Assembly: GCF_029717145.1 (NCBI RefSeq) | Contig: NZ_CP099222.1 | Span: 62,001-126,000 of the forward strand | Direction of reading: 5' to 3' | Length of the DNA stretch: 64,000 nt | Origin: Citrobacter freundii | GTDB taxonomy: Bacteria > Pseudomonadota > Gammaproteobacteria > Enterobacterales > Enterobacteriaceae | In this document: in pieces, positions 54,340 through 63,876 of the stretch | Layout of the letters: every line of letters starts with the position of its first letter | Position numbering within the stretch: position 1 is the first letter of the stretch | Translations under genes and position numbers: made by a program | The notes under the pieces: model-generated | The model's input: only the letters and a program-made list of their open reading frames with translations | Told to the model about the DNA's origin: nothing | Databases searched by the model: none

Positions 54340-55991
54340 GGGATCATCCAGGTTAAGACATAGGCCTGAAGCGTGGTAATCACACCCACCATACAGGTGA
54401 ATATCAGGCTGTGTTTCACGGTAAAGCGGAACAGGTCAGACTCTTTACCCACCAGCCCCACGGCCGCACAGGCGATGGCGATAGATTGCGGGGAGATCAT
54501 CTTGCCGGTTACGCCACCGGTGGTATTTGCCGCCACCAGCAGTACATCGGAGACACCGATTTGCTGCGCTGCCGTTGCCTGTAGGGCTGCGAACAGTGCG
54601 TTAGAAGAGGTATCTGACCCGGTCAGGAATACGCCCAGCCAGCCGAGGAACGGCGAGAAGAAGGTAAAGGCGCTGCCGGTGTGTGCCAGCGCTAATGCCA
54701 GCGTCGAAGACAGGCCTGAGTAGTTAGAGATAAATGCGAATGCCAGTACCATCCCGATGGAATAGATGGGCAACGCCAGCTCTTTCAGCGTGCTGCCGAA
54801 GGTTTGCAGGGCGGCAGAGGGCTTCATTTTCAGCCAGACGATAGACAGCAGGGCGGCAAACAGAATGGCGGTGCCGGTCGCTGAGAACCAGTCAAACTTG
54901 TATACCGCCGCGTAGGCCGTGGCTTCGTGTACCACCGGCGGCATGCGGGCCACCAGTTTGTCGAGGAACGGTACCGGAACATTCACCACCCAGTGATACA
55001 TCGCGCCGCCAGGGGCAAACAGCGCTTTAAACGGTGGGATGCTCCACAGCGTGACCGTTGCTGTCAGAAACAGGAACGGTGACCAGGCGCGAACCACCTG
55101 GCCGGCGGTGTAGTGAGTGCGGGCCAGCGTTTGATCGACCTGTGAAGCACCCATGTCACCAAAGCGGAAGATGCGTACCGGCTGCCAGCGTTTCAGGAAC
55201 AGCGTCAGACACACCAGTGACACCAGAGAAGAGATGATGTCCGGCAGTTCTGGCCCGATAAAGTTAGAGCTGAGGTACTGCGCGATGGCAAAGGAGCCGC
55301 CTGCGACCATTACCGCCGGCCAGGTCTCTTTCACGCCGCGCCAGCCGTCCATAATCGCCATGATCCAGAACAGCACGATAATCGTCAGGAACGGCAGCTG
55401 GCGGCCTACCATCTGGCCGATTTCAAAACTGTCCAGCCCGGTAACCTGACCAGCAACCAGGATCGGAATACCCATTGCGCCAAACGCCACCGGTGCGGTG
55501 TTTACAATCAGGCACAGACCTGCGGCGTACAGCGGGTTGAAGCCCAGGCCAACCAGCAGTGCGGCGGTAATCGCCACCGGGGCGCCAAATCCTGCAGCCC
55601 CCTCGAGGAATGCGCCAAAGCAGAAGCCGACAATCAGCATCTGCAGACGCTGGTCCGGGGTAATCGACAGAATTGAGGAACGGATAATGTCGAACTGCCC
55701 GGTCTTGACCGAAATCTTATAGACGAATACGGCGGCGATGATTATCCAGGCAATCGGCCACAGACCATAGAAGAAGCCGTACACCACGGATGCCAGCGCG
55801 TGATCGACCGGCATTTTGTAGAACAGCAAGGCGACCAACAGGGCAATCCCTACCGTCCACGTCGCAGCGACATAACCTTTCAGCTTGAGCTTAATCAGCG
55901 CGAAGAAAAAGAACAGAATAGGGAGTGAGGCAATCAGGCTTGAAAGCCAGATGTTACCGGCCGGGTCGTAGTTTTGTTGCCAGAGATTCAT
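54336..55991 (-). CDS. lldP: L-lactate permease LldP
   Basis: A 551-residue LctP-family lactate/H+ symporter with many membrane helices, for example [18 protein letters not shown] near the N-terminus and the conserved [19 protein letters not shown]. It also carries glycolate and D-lactate in E. coli. The frame extends nine codons further upstream (MSAAPRRPA), but [18 protein letters not shown] is the E. coli start. It is the first gene of the lld operon. Confidence 0.97.
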   Translation of the reverse strand: MNLWQQNYDPAGNIWLSSLIASLPILFFFFALIKLKLKGYVAATWTVGIALLVALLFYKMPVDHALASVVYGFFYGLWPIAWIIIAAVFVYKISVKTGQFDIIRSSILSITPDQRLQMLIVGFCFGAFLEGAAGFGAPVAITAALLVGLGFNPLYAAGLCLIVNTAPVAFGAMGIPILVAGQVTGLDSFEIGQMVGRQLPFLTIIVLFWIMAIMDGWRGVKETWPAVMVAGGSFAIAQYLSSNFIGPELPDIISSLVSLVCLTLFLKRWQPVRIFRFGDMGASQVDQTLARTHYTAGQVVRAWSPFLFLTATVTLWSIPPFKALFAPGGAMYHWVVNVPVPFLDKLVARMPPVVHEATAYAAVYKFDWFSATGTAILFAALLSIVWLKMKPSAALQTFGSTLKELALPIYSIGMVLAFAFISNYSGLSSTLALALAHTGSAFTFFSPFLGWLGVFLTGSDTSSNALFAALQATAAQQIGVSDVLLVAANTTGGVTGKMISPQSIAIACAAVGLVGKESDLFRFTVKHSLIFTCMVGVITTLQAYVLTWMIP

Positions 55992-56064
55992 TGCAGGTCT
56001 CCTGGGGGCCGCCGACATAATGCAATGAGTCTGTGCTCATCTCGTCGTCACACTATGTGTAAAA

Positions 56065-56078
56065 GTGGCCCTGCCAAT
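56065..56078. promoter_or_regulatory. LldR operator (promoter-proximal, O2-like)
   Basis: GTGGCCCTGCCAAT lies about 75-90 bp upstream of lldP. It shares the TGG-CCYNCCA core of the E. coli lld operators. Together with the distal site it allows looping repression. Confidence 0.8.
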
Positions 56079-56188
56079 ATTGTTGTGTAGGGGTAATGAC
56101 AACGAATGGTTAATCAAATGTTATTTATTGGCAACGGCATTGTAAGCTATTTTTAACGAAATGTGAGGGGGTATTCGGATCTGGCTAA

Positions 56189-56205
56189 AATTGGTAGGGC
56201 CAATT
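56189..56205. promoter_or_regulatory. LldR operator (distal, O1-like)
   Basis: AATTGGTAGGGCCAATT is an almost perfect palindrome centred 125 bp from the other operator, close to the O1-O2 distance in E. coli. LldR bound to both is reported to bend or loop the promoter. Confidence 0.85.
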
Positions 56206-56252
56206 GGCGGAGAAATAGGAGACCGGGCAAACGGACGTTGCCCGGAGGGTGA

Positions 56253-56615
56253 TCAAAACTCAGTCTTTGAAAAGCCAGTCATCTCTTTCAGGCCCATTTC
56301 ACGACCCAGTTCGGTCATCGGGTGTACGATCACCAGACCGCGCACGCTTTTCTTCAGCTTGCCCATGTCGGCCTGCTCTTTTTTGGTGATGGCGCGACGG
56401 AACGGGAGCTTGCTGAGCTTTTGTGCTTCTTTGCTCAACTTCTGACCGTGAACTTCACGCAGGCGCACGATCTCGGCTTCCAGCGTTTCTTTTTCTTTTT
56501 CCAGCTCGGCATATTTGTCGGCGGCTTCAACCAGTGACAGGTCTGCCTGCTGGTGGCGGATGGCGTCCAGGCGATCGCTCAGACGTTTAATTTCGTTTTT
56601 TTCGACTTCTTTCAT
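56253..56615 (-). CDS. yibL: YibL family ribosome-associated protein
   Basis: A 120-residue, highly charged protein starting [20 protein letters not shown], with a predicted coiled coil over the first 60 residues ([21 protein letters not shown]). It matches E. coli YibL, reported to associate with ribosomes; the precise role is unknown. It lies between lldP and yibT, divergent from yibT across a 292-bp AT-rich gap with no other gene. Confidence 0.92.
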   Translation of the reverse strand: MKEVEKNEIKRLSDRLDAIRHQQADLSLVEAADKYAELEKEKETLEAEIVRLREVHGQKLSKEAQKLSKLPFRRAITKKEQADMGKLKKSVRGLVIVHPMTELGREMGLKEMTGFSKTEF

Positions 56616-56907
56616 AGGATAGCTTCTGCTAAAAATAGGATGAATATCCTATAGTATGCGCGCAGAGGGGGATTATTCTCAACTAATCGAAGATAAATAA
56701 TCAAATGCTGCAAGTATTATTTCGCTAATGAAAATGTTAGCTGTTTGATTAAAAAGGGATTTTAAGAAATAAGATCGTTGATGGTGCTTTTTGTCGGTGG
56801 CGGCATAGTGAAGCACGTTTTCCTCAATATAATTAACCATCCGATCCTAAACTTAAACCATCGACCGCGCAGGCGGGTCGCGGATAATACATGGAGGATG
56901 AATCATC

Positions 56908-57114
56908 ATGGCGAAAATAGGCGAGAACGTTTCGATTCTTATTGATAAAACCATCGATTTTATGGCGTCAAGCCAGGCTTTTCGTGAGTACTTGAATAAA
57001 ACGCCGCCGCGTAACACGGTGCCTTCTGAGGTCCCGCAGGAAAACGTGCCGCTGTATCTGCAGCGTCTGGAGTACTATCGCCAGCTGTATCGACCGCAGC
57101 AGGATGAGAAGTAA
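56908..57114 (+). CDS. yibT: Small protein YibT
   Basis: A 68-residue protein resembling E. coli Yib[39 protein letters not shown] and [24 protein letters not shown] at 56892-56896 serves as ribosome binding site. No domain of known function is recognised. It converges on mtlR with 12 bp between stops. Confidence 0.88.
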   Translation: MAKIGENVSILIDKTIDFMASSQAFREYLNKTPPRNTVPSEVPQENVPLYLQRLEYYRQLYRPQQDEK

Positions 57115-57126
57115 ATCGGTATGACG

Positions 57127-57717
57127 TTATTTCTGAAAGGCTTTCTTTAAGCTGATTTTAGAAATCAGCTCGGTCAGAGAGAGCACCATGGTTGAGCGTA
57201 CCATTTGCTGGTAGCGCTGGATTTGCATGGCGTACAAACCCGAGTCTGAGGTATCAAACTGGGGCGGGGGCGGGAGCGCCGTCACGCAGTGCAGTTCACC
57301 AAACGGTCCGAGAATTTCGTCGTCGGTGAACGCATATTCATTACCGTCGTGATTCAATTCCTCACGCAGCGCCATCAGCAGTTCCGCATCTTCATACTCA
57401 GGGCGGCTGAGCACACCCAGGCCGTAGATCAGCTTCAGACGGACCGACAGATCGCCCAGCGGCCCGTCGCCGTCGAGCAACGGTTCCACTGCATATTTAA
57501 CCGCGTAGTCGTCTTTGCGAAATACCTGAAGCACCAGGATATTCACCGCCTCGGTGAGTAAATCTACGGCGGTGATGAGGAAGCTGCGTACGGTTTTGCC
57601 AGCATTCAGACGCTCAAGCACACGATTTTCAAAGGCCTGCGTTTGTTCCATTATTGCCTGCATATCTGACAATCTGATATTCGGGCGCAGGCTGACCTGC
57701 GCCGCACTGTGGATCAT
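57127..57717 (-). CDS. mtlR: Mannitol operon repressor MtlR
   Basis: A 196-residue all-helical MtlR/FumE-family repressor, similar to E. coli over [20 protein letters not shown] and the C-terminus [21 protein letters not shown]. It lacks a recognisable helix-turn-helix, as known for MtlR, which represses mtlADR by a mechanism not settled. The start overlaps the mtlD stop by 4 bp, so it is translationally coupled. Confidence 0.96.
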   Translation of the reverse strand: MIHSAAQVSLRPNIRLSDMQAIMEQTQAFENRVLERLNAGKTVRSFLITAVDLLTEAVNILVLQVFRKDDYAVKYAVEPLLDGDGPLGDLSVRLKLIYGLGVLSRPEYEDAELLMALREELNHDGNEYAFTDDEILGPFGELHCVTALPPPPQFDTSDSGLYAMQIQRYQQMVRSTMVLSLTELISKISLKKAFQK

Positions 57718-58862
57718 TTGGTTGCGTTATATGCGTTAACCGCCTCCGCCACCACGTCGCTGTTGGCATCCAGCCCGGAAACCTGTGCCAGCGCGGCCTG
57801 TAGGCCTTTTTCGTCAATCAGCGCTGCCAGTTCCTGCGCCTGCGGGTCTTCTTCACTGCGGTAATGCATCGCCGCAGCAATACCCTGCACCAGATTAACG
57901 TGCGGCAGGCCGTACTCCAGCGTGCCGAGCAGCGGCTTGATTAAACGGTCGCCTGCGCTCAGTTTACGCAGCGGCTGGCGGCCCACGCGCTCAACGTCAT
58001 CTTTCAGGTACGGGTTTTCGAAACGACTGAGGATTTTCTGAATGTATGCTGCATGTTTTGCCGCATCAAAGCCATAGCGTTTGATCAGTACCGCGCCGCT
58101 CTCTTCCATCGCACCTTTTACCACTGCGCGGATTTTCTCGTCGAGAATCGCGTCACGGATGGTCTGATGACCGGTCAATTTTCCGAGGTACGCGGTTATA
58201 GCATGCCCCGTGTTCAGCGTGAAGAGCTTACGTTCGACAAATGCCATCAGGTTATCAGTTAATTCCATTCCCGGGATGTTTGGCAGCTCGCCTTTAAACT
58301 GGGTTTTATCGACAATCCACTCGCTGAAGGTTTCTACGGTCACTTCCAGCGGGTCATTGGCGGCAGAGGCGGAAGGCGGAACAATACGGTCTACGGCAGA
58401 ATCGACAAAACCAACGTGTTCTTCAACCCAGGCTTTATCCGCATCGTCCAGCGCGTTCAGCACGTGACCTTTCAACTGGGTGGTGCCACGCACCATGTTT
58501 TCACAGGCAATAATATTCAGAGGGGTGCTAATACCCTGCGCTTTACGCTTGACCAGCCCTTTGGCGATGGCAGGCGCAATGCGCTCCAGCACGACCGGAC
58601 CAACCGCGGTGGTCACGAGATCAACCTGGGCAATCAGTTCAACGACATCGTCGCCGATGCTGCTGACGGCGTTAACGCCGGAAACGGTATCAACCTGCTC
58701 ATTTTCACCGACAACATGAACCTGATAGCTATGACGGGCATTCAGGGCGTCGAGAACCACCTGATTTACATCCGCAAACGTCAGTTGTATCCCCGCGTCT
58801 GCCAGCAGTTTGCCGATAAAGCCACGACCGATATTACCTGCGCCAAAATGTAATGCTTTCAT
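57714..58862 (-). CDS. mtlD: Mannitol-1-phosphate 5-dehydrogenase MtlD
   Basis: A 382-residue NAD-dependent dehydrogenase oxidising mannitol 1-phosphate to fructose 6-phosphate. The Rossmann motif is [12 protein letters not shown] at residues 5-16, and the polyol dehydrogenase motif is in [17 protein letters not shown] start at [10 protein letters not shown]; an in-frame ATG five codons earlier (58877) is not conserved. It sits between mtlA and mtlR. Confidence 0.98.
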   Translation of the reverse strand: MKALHFGAGNIGRGFIGKLLADAGIQLTFADVNQVVLDALNARHSYQVHVVGENEQVDTVSGVNAVSSIGDDVVELIAQVDLVTTAVGPVVLERIAPAIAKGLVKRKAQGISTPLNIIACENMVRGTTQLKGHVLNALDDADKAWVEEHVGFVDSAVDRIVPPSASAANDPLEVTVETFSEWIVDKTQFKGELPNIPGMELTDNLMAFVERKLFTLNTGHAITAYLGKLTGHQTIRDAILDEKIRAVVKGAMEESGAVLIKRYGFDAAKHAAYIQKILSRFENPYLKDDVERVGRQPLRKLSAGDRLIKPLLGTLEYGLPHVNLVQGIAAAMHYRSEEDPQAQELAALIDEKGLQAALAQVSGLDANSDVVAEAVNAYNATK

Positions 58863-58927
58863 AGTATTAACCTTCATTAATGTTTTTACCCAAGAGGGCT
58901 GGGGTGAGGCTTTTCCCTCAACCTAAC

Positions 58928-58946
58928 CCTCTCCACAAGGGAGAGG
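58928..58946. repeat. Pyrimidine/purine hairpin in the mtlA-mtlD gap
   Basis: CCTCTCC (58928-58934) pairs with GGAGAGG (58940-58946) around ACAAG. The surrounding CTCAACCTAACCCTCTCC wording is a dispersed enterobacterial intergenic hairpin type. On the mRNA strand it may protect mtlA message. Confidence 0.6.
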
Positions 58947-58956
58947 ATTTTGTAGG

Positions 58957-58981
58957 CCCGGTAAGCATGAGTCCTACCGGG
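58957..58981. repeat. REP unit in the mtlA-mtlD gap
   Basis: CCCGGTA (58957-58963) pairs with TACCGGG (58975-58981). It is a short REP palindrome just downstream of mtlA on the minus strand, probably stabilising mtlA mRNA relative to mtlD. Confidence 0.7.
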
Positions 58982-58990
58982 CAATAACGC

Positions 58991-60904
58991 TTACTTACGA
59001 CCTGCCAGCAGTTCCAGCACTTCATCCACGCTGGTGGTCTGCGCCAGACGTTCGATCACGGATTCATCATCCAGCGCGTTGGTCAGGCTGGTAATCACCT
59101 GGATGTGCTCATTGTTACGCGCGGCGATACCAATCACCAGGCGGGCAATGTCGTCTTCTTCTTCACCGAAGCGCACACCTTCCGGGTACTGACAGAACAC
59201 GATGCCGGTTTTCAGCACGCGATCTTTAGCTTCGATGGTGCCGTGCGGTACCGCAATGGACTCACCCAGGTAGGTAGAGGTCAGTTTTTCGCGATCCAGC
59301 ATTGCCTGGACGTATTCCGGCTCAACATAGCCGCCTTTCACCAGTTGCTCACCGGCAAACAGAATGGCTTCTTCTTTGTTGGTGGCTTTACGGCCAAGGA
59401 AGATATTCTCCGCACCCAGTTTGAACAGGTTGTTATCACCTTCATCAAAACTGTCTTTCAGGTGGTCACGTACCTTCTCTTCGTTAACGTTGTGGCGCTG
59501 TGCGGCAACCAGACGCTCGGTCAGGCTGGTGTACAGACCGCTGTCGAGGAAGTTGGTCAGCGAAATGTGCTGCGCCTGCGGAACCTGGCGCATAGCGCGT
59601 TCGGTCAGGTCACGGTGTGTAATGACCAGATCCACATCCGGCGGCAGATTGTTAATCGCGCTGTTGGTGACGGAGATCTGAGACAGACCGGCATCCTGCA
59701 CTTTCTTGCGCAGTACGCCTGCACCCATTGCGCTGGAGCCCATACCGGCATCACAGGCAACGATGATTTTACGCACATGGCTCAGGTCGTTGGTGACATC
59801 GCCCGCAGACAGCGGAGATGAACCTTTGGATTCTGCTTTCATGTCGTGCATGCGACGGGTCGCTGCATCAATGTCATCTTCTTCTTTCACTTTGCTGGTT
59901 TTCAGCAGAATGGCTGAGACCACAAAGGAGACCGCCATGGCCGCACAGATTGCCGCGATGTTAGCGAAGTACGCGCCTTTTGGCGTCATGGCCAGTACGG
60001 CCAGAATAGAGCCCGGAGAGGCCGGAGAAACCAGACCGCCGCCGAGGATAGTCAGCGTAAATACGCCGGTCATACCGCCGAGGATAACGGCCAGGATCAG
60101 ACGTGGGTTCATCAGCACGTACGGGAAGTAAATTTCGTGGATACCGCCCAGGAAGTGGATGATAGCCGCGCCGCCCGCAGACTGTTTAGCGCTACCGCGA
60201 CCGAAGAACATGTACGCCAGCAGGACGCCCATACCCGGACCCGGGTTTGCTTCAATCAGGAAGAAGATGGATTTGCCCATCTCATGGGACTGCTGAATGC
60301 CCAGCGGTGAGAAAATACCGTGGTTGATGGCGTTGTTGAGGAACAGGATTTTCGCCGGTTCAACAAAGATAGACGCCAGCGGCAGCATGTCATGGACAAC
60401 CATGAAGTTAACGCCTGCTGCCAGAATTTTGGACAGGGCCTCAACCAGTGGGCCAATGCCGAGGAACGCCAGGATAGCGAGGATCATCCCGATGATGCCG
60501 GCGGAGAAGTTGTTCACCAGCATCTCAAAGCCGGATTTAATCTTACCGTCAACCCAGTTATCGAAGTGTTTAATCGCCCAGCCGCCCAACGGACCGGCAA
60601 TCATTGCGCCGAGGAACATCGGCATATCGGCACCGACGATCACACCCATTGTGGTGATGGCACCGACCACACCGCCGCGATCGCCACCCACCAATTTACC
60701 GCCGGTGTAACCAATCAGCAGCGGCAGAAGATAGGTGATCATAGGGCCAACGAGCTTAGCCAGCGTTTCGCTCGGCAACCACCCTGTCGGAATGAATAAT
60801 GCGGTGATAATACCCCACGCGATAAACGCGCCGATATTCGGCATCACCATGTTGCTGAGGAATCGACCAAAGCTTTGCACTTTGATCTTAATATCGGATG
60901 ACAT
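58991..60904 (-). CDS. mtlA: PTS mannitol-specific EIICBA MtlA
   Basis: A 637-residue three-domain permease, the same length as E. coli MtlA. EIIC spans about 1-340 with GGIHEIYF at 253-260 (E257 binds mannitol), EIIB has the phosphocysteine C384 in IVACDAGMGSSAM, and EIIA has the phosphohistidine in SIAVPHGT near 554. It imports mannitol as mannitol 1-phosphate. It heads mtlA-mtlD-mtlR and lies behind five CRP sites. Confidence 0.98.
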   Translation of the reverse strand: MSSDIKIKVQSFGRFLSNMVMPNIGAFIAWGIITALFIPTGWLPSETLAKLVGPMITYLLPLLIGYTGGKLVGGDRGGVVGAITTMGVIVGADMPMFLGAMIAGPLGGWAIKHFDNWVDGKIKSGFEMLVNNFSAGIIGMILAILAFLGIGPLVEALSKILAAGVNFMVVHDMLPLASIFVEPAKILFLNNAINHGIFSPLGIQQSHEMGKSIFFLIEANPGPGMGVLLAYMFFGRGSAKQSAGGAAIIHFLGGIHEIYFPYVLMNPRLILAVILGGMTGVFTLTILGGGLVSPASPGSILAVLAMTPKGAYFANIAAICAAMAVSFVVSAILLKTSKVKEEDDIDAATRRMHDMKAESKGSSPLSAGDVTNDLSHVRKIIVACDAGMGSSAMGAGVLRKKVQDAGLSQISVTNSAINNLPPDVDLVITHRDLTERAMRQVPQAQHISLTNFLDSGLYTSLTERLVAAQRHNVNEEKVRDHLKDSFDEGDNNLFKLGAENIFLGRKATNKEEAILFAGEQLVKGGYVEPEYVQAMLDREKLTSTYLGESIAVPHGTIEAKDRVLKTGIVFCQYPEGVRFGEEEDDIARLVIGIAARNNEHIQVITSLTNALDDESVIERLAQTTSVDEVLELLAGRK

Positions 60905-61045
60905 AAAAACACCCCTTCTTATGTTTGCTATCGCGCAGGCTGAAAGCCCGAGGTTTGTTAATGTAGCGGCAGGAGGTAGCCGGACCCTGTAGATACTGCG
61001 AAATCTGGCACTGAATCGTTCAACTGTCCAGTCGACGCCTTTTTA

Positions 61046-61061
61046 TGTGATATTCGTCACG
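61046..61061. promoter_or_regulatory. CRP site 1 of mtl promoter region
   Basis: TGTGATATTCGTCACG matches TGTGA-N6-TCACA with one changed end base. It is the site nearest to mtlA. Confidence 0.85.
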
Positions 61062-61089
61062 TAAATATAGGGTGTATGGCGGTAGTTAA

Positions 61090-61105
61090 TGTGATATTCA
61101 TCACA
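61090..61105. promoter_or_regulatory. CRP site 2 of mtl promoter region
   Basis: TGTGATATTCATCACA matches TGTGA-N6-TCACA exactly. Confidence 0.9.
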
Positions 61106-61162
61106 AAACGACAGTACAAAAAAACACCTCACGGTTAGAATTCACCCAAAAAGGCAGAAAAA

Positions 61163-61178
61163 TGTGAATTGGTTCACG
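61163..61178. promoter_or_regulatory. CRP site 3 of mtl promoter region
   Basis: TGTGAATTGGTTCACG matches the CRP consensus with one changed end base. Confidence 0.82.
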
Positions 61179-61206
61179 TTTTATGTTGGCGTGTTTGTTG
61201 AGTCTT

Positions 61207-61222
61207 TGTGATCTGAATCACA
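61207..61222. promoter_or_regulatory. CRP site 4 of mtl promoter region
   Basis: TGTGATCTGAATCACA is a perfect TGTGA-N6-TCACA site. Confidence 0.9.
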
Positions 61223-61249
61223 AGAAATTTTCATCTGTTTTTTTCCCAG

Positions 61250-61265
61250 TGTGATCTGAAGCAGA
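61250..61265. promoter_or_regulatory. CRP site 5 of mtl promoter region
   Basis: TGTGATCTGAAGCAGA keeps the left half-site, the right half is degenerate (GCAGA). The number of sites agrees with the five known at E. coli mtl; this one lies nearest to yibI. Confidence 0.65.
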
Positions 61266-61434
61266 TTCTCCCCCGCCCATTTTTTGCGGAAAATAAAGCA
61301 ACTTTTACTCAGAAAATATATTTTTTTTGTGGTATGGCAAAAATTGCCAACTCCAGTTATGTTCAAGACATCAGCCAGGGTACATACGGCTGCCAGCACA
61401 AAAAAACTCTAATTAGTGTGAATTCGAGGCAGGT

Positions 61435-61791
61435 ATGTTTCTAAATTATTTCGCGTTGGGCGTGCTCATTTTCGTCTTCCTGGTTCTGTTCTACGGAATC
61501 ATCGCCATCCATGATATTCCCTACAACATGGCTAAAAAGCGTAACCATCCCCATGCCGATGCGATTCATACGGCGGGCTGGATTAGCTTGTTTACACTCC
61601 ATGCCATTTGGCCGTTCCTGTGGATTTGGGCCACGCTCTACCAACCCGAACGCGGCTGGGGGATGCAAAACCACATTCAACCAACGACGGGCAACCCTGA
61701 TATTGACGCTCTTGCGAAGCGCGTAGCCGATCTGGAACAAAAACTGGCTGCGGTGCAACCCGCCGCTGATAAGAATACGCAGGAGCGCTGA
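61435..61791 (+). CDS. yibI: DUF3302 inner-membrane protein YibI
   Basis: A 118-residue protein with two membrane segments ([18 protein letters not shown] and [21 protein letters not shown]) and a C-terminal coiled-coil tail ([18 protein letters not shown]). It matches E. coli YibI (DUF3302). It starts 2 bp upstream of yibH as a pair, the usual DUF3302/membrane-fusion-protein combination, suggesting a joint envelope function. Confidence 0.93.
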   Translation: MFLNYFALGVLIFVFLVLFYGIIAIHDIPYNMAKKRNHPHADAIHTAGWISLFTLHAIWPFLWIWATLYQPERGWGMQNHIQPTTGNPDIDALAKRVADLEQKLAAVQPAADKNTQER

Positions 61792-61793
61792 TC

Positions 61794-62930
61794 ATGGATC
61801 TGTTGATTGTTTTGACCTACGTGGCATTTGCTTGGGCCATCTTTAAGATATTCCGTATCCCGGTAAACCAATGGACGCTTGCTACCGCAGCTTTAGGTGG
61901 CGTGTTTATTGTTGCGGGCCTCATTTTATTAATGAACTATAACCACCCGTATACCTACACCGCGCAAAAAGCGGTGATCTCCATTCCAATTACGCCGCAG
62001 GTTACGGGGATTGTGAGTGAGGTTACCGATAAAAATAATCAGCTGATTAAAAAAGGCGAGGTGTTGTTCAAACTCGATCCAGGCCGCTACCAGGCGCGCG
62101 TCGACAGGCTGCAGGCCGACCTGGTTACCGCAACGCACAATATCGATAATTTAAAAGCGCAACTTTCGGAAGCGGTCGCCAACACCACGCGAGTGTCTGC
62201 CGAGCGCGATCGTCTGTATAAAGATTATCAACGCTACCTGAAAGGCAGCCAGGCGAAGGTTAACCCGTTTTCTGAAAGCGACATCGACAACGCCCGCCAA
62301 AACTACCTGGCACAAGATGCGCTGGTGAAAGGCTCCGTTGCGGAACAAACCCAGATCCAAAGTCAGTTAGACAGCATGGTTAACGGTGAGCAGTCGCAGG
62401 TTGCTTCTCTGCGTGCTCAGCTTGCTGAAGCCAAATACAATCTGGATCAGACCGTCGTGCGTGCGCCAAGTAATGGCTATATCACACAGGTGCTGATTCG
62501 TCCGGGGACCTATGCCGCTGCGCTGCCTCTGCGACCGGTGATGGTCTTTATTCCGGAACAGAAACGCCAGATTGTGGCCCAGTTCCGCCAGAACTCATTG
62601 CTGCGTCTTGAACCGGGCGATGAAGCGGAAGTGGTGTTTAATGCGCTACCAGGCCAGGTTTTCTCCGGTAAATTGACCAGCATTCTGCCGGTTGTGCCGG
62701 GAGGCTCTTATCAGGCTCAGGGCGCATTGCAGTCCTTAACGGTGGTGCCGGGTACCGATGGCGTGCTGGCAACGATTGAACTGGAGCCGAATACCGAAGT
62801 TGACGCCTTACCGGACGGCATTTATGCCCAAGTGGCGGTTTACTCCGACCATTTCGCCCACGTGTCGGTGATGCGTAAAGTACTGCTGCGTATGACCAGC
62901 TGGATGCATTACCTTTATTTAGATCATTGA
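61794..62930 (+). CDS. yibH: HlyD-family membrane fusion protein YibH
   Basis: A 378-residue periplasmic adaptor with one N-terminal membrane helix ([20 protein letters not shown]), a lipoyl/barrel-sandwich half ([20 protein letters not shown]), a helical hairpin around residues 100-200 and a beta-barrel part ([21 protein letters not shown]). It is the HlyD/EmrA type, matching E. coli YibH. No efflux pump gene is adjacent, so the transport partner is unknown. Confidence 0.94.
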   Translation: MDLLIVLTYVAFAWAIFKIFRIPVNQWTLATAALGGVFIVAGLILLMNYNHPYTYTAQKAVISIPITPQVTGIVSEVTDKNNQLIKKGEVLFKLDPGRYQARVDRLQADLVTATHNIDNLKAQLSEAVANTTRVSAERDRLYKDYQRYLKGSQAKVNPFSESDIDNARQNYLAQDALVKGSVAEQTQIQSQLDSMVNGEQSQVASLRAQLAEAKYNLDQTVVRAPSNGYITQVLIRPGTYAAALPLRPVMVFIPEQKRQIVAQFRQNSLLRLEPGDEAEVVFNALPGQVFSGKLTSILPVVPGGSYQAQGALQSLTVVPGTDGVLATIELEPNTEVDALPDGIYAQVAVYSDHFAHVSVMRKVLLRMTSWMHYLYLDH

Positions 62931-63357
62931 GTTGATACGGGATTATACGGATAGAATTTTAACCAGAGTAAAGTGAATTGTTCATGTGTTGTAAATAAAA
63001 ATTCACTTTACCCTGATATATTTCATATGTTTTATTTTGGGTATATTTGCCGTTTTTCCATCTATTCTCAAGCCTCATGCCACTGATAAATCTTGGCTGT
63101 ATTTATTAATTATCATTCGTTAGGTCAATTCTTTTAGTAAGGCATTGAGAAAATGCTTAACGTTTAGTACGTTATCTATCAAAGTCTGTTTAAATATAAA
63201 ACAGATATTTTTAAACCTTCTTCATCAGTCCTCGAGGCTTTATTACACAGTCTGGTTTTAATCCTTCATTGTTAAATAAAACTGTCATAACATTTGAAAA
63301 TATATATTTTAACCATTGGAGCGGTCTCATGAGATTTATTTTACCCTAATTAAATCT
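62931..63357. other. AT-rich region between yibH and the right-end gene pair (427 bp, no gene)
   Basis: No gene was seen. It contains the 16-bp inverted repeat at 62964-63015 and runs of A/T. Base composition shifts sharply here relative to yibH, marking a backbone/accessory junction. Confidence 0.7.
62964..63015. terminator. Long hairpin downstream of yibH
   Basis: CAGAGTAAAGTGAATT (62964-62979) pairs with AATTCACTTTACCCTG (63000-63015), 15 of 16 positions, loop of 20 bases. It starts 34 bp after the yibH stop. No T-run follows directly, so it may be a transcript end, a processing hairpin, or a remnant of a mobile palindrome. Confidence 0.55.
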
Positions 63358-63876
63358 TTATTTAACAATGCGCTCAATAAGCCCATTCATATATTTAAAC
63401 TTTGATTCATCCTCAAATACAATGATCGCATTTGCTTTTCCCCATGAGACCCAGTCGATAACTGAATTTCCTGAGTCTGGGATAAAGTTGTTGGAAATAA
63501 CGGGTTTGTCGCCTGAAAAATCGAGAACCACACTGATACTGCAAAAGCCCTTGTATTCTAACTTATCAAGGCAACGCTCGTTTAAAGTATATGTAATAAC
63601 TGTCTTGGTGGTAAAGTATTTGTTATTCTTAAAGAAACCCATATGATTATTAATCATGTCATCATCCATGAATGATATATAATTGGTTTTTGCCTTATAT
63701 ATATTCACACCGTTTAGGGTAAGATAAGAATAACCGTCACCTGAAGTGGATTTCGTTATCTGGTCGAGAATCCCAAACTTAGTATAATAACAAAATGACG
63801 AGTCCGGATTGCAATCAGCAATGCTTATGGCGGGAAGGGTTAATAAGGATAGGATGAGTGTGGGGCGCTTAATCAT
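63358..63876 (-). CDS. Secreted four-cysteine hypothetical protein (candidate immunity protein)
   Basis: A 172-residue protein not recognised by family. A signal peptide (MIKRPTLILSLLTLPAISIA) should be cut after A20, placing the mature protein in the periplasm. Four cysteines, C22, C29, C102 and C112, could form two disulfides. GAGGC 7 bp before the ATG is the ribosome binding site. The gene is strongly AT-rich. Its start overlaps by 8 bp the stop of an upstream gene that leaves the window, an arrangement typical of toxin/immunity pairs; in E. coli K-12 the genes beyond yibH belong to the rhsA region. An immunity role is inference only. Confidence 0.7.
   Translation of the reverse strand: MIKRPTLILSLLTLPAISIADCNPDSSFCYYTKFGILDQITKSTSGDGYSYLTLNGVNIYKAKTNYISFMDDDMINNHMGFFKNNKYFTTKTVITYTLNERCLDKLEYKGFCSISVVLDFSGDKPVISNNFIPDSGNSVIDWVSWGKANAIIVFEDESKFKYMNGLIERIVK

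Larger units (their letters stand above)
60905..61434. other. mtlA/yibI divergent regulatory region (530 bp, no gene)
   Basis: No credible gene was seen; a 72-codon minus-strand frame at 61181-61399 runs through the CRP sites and is taken as chance. The region holds five CRP-type sites and AT-rich stretches. Confidence 0.8.

Noticed and set aside
61181-61399. 72-codon minus-strand frame in the mtlA-yibI region
   Set aside because: It overlaps CRP sites 4 and 5, has no clear ribosome binding site and no recognisable features.
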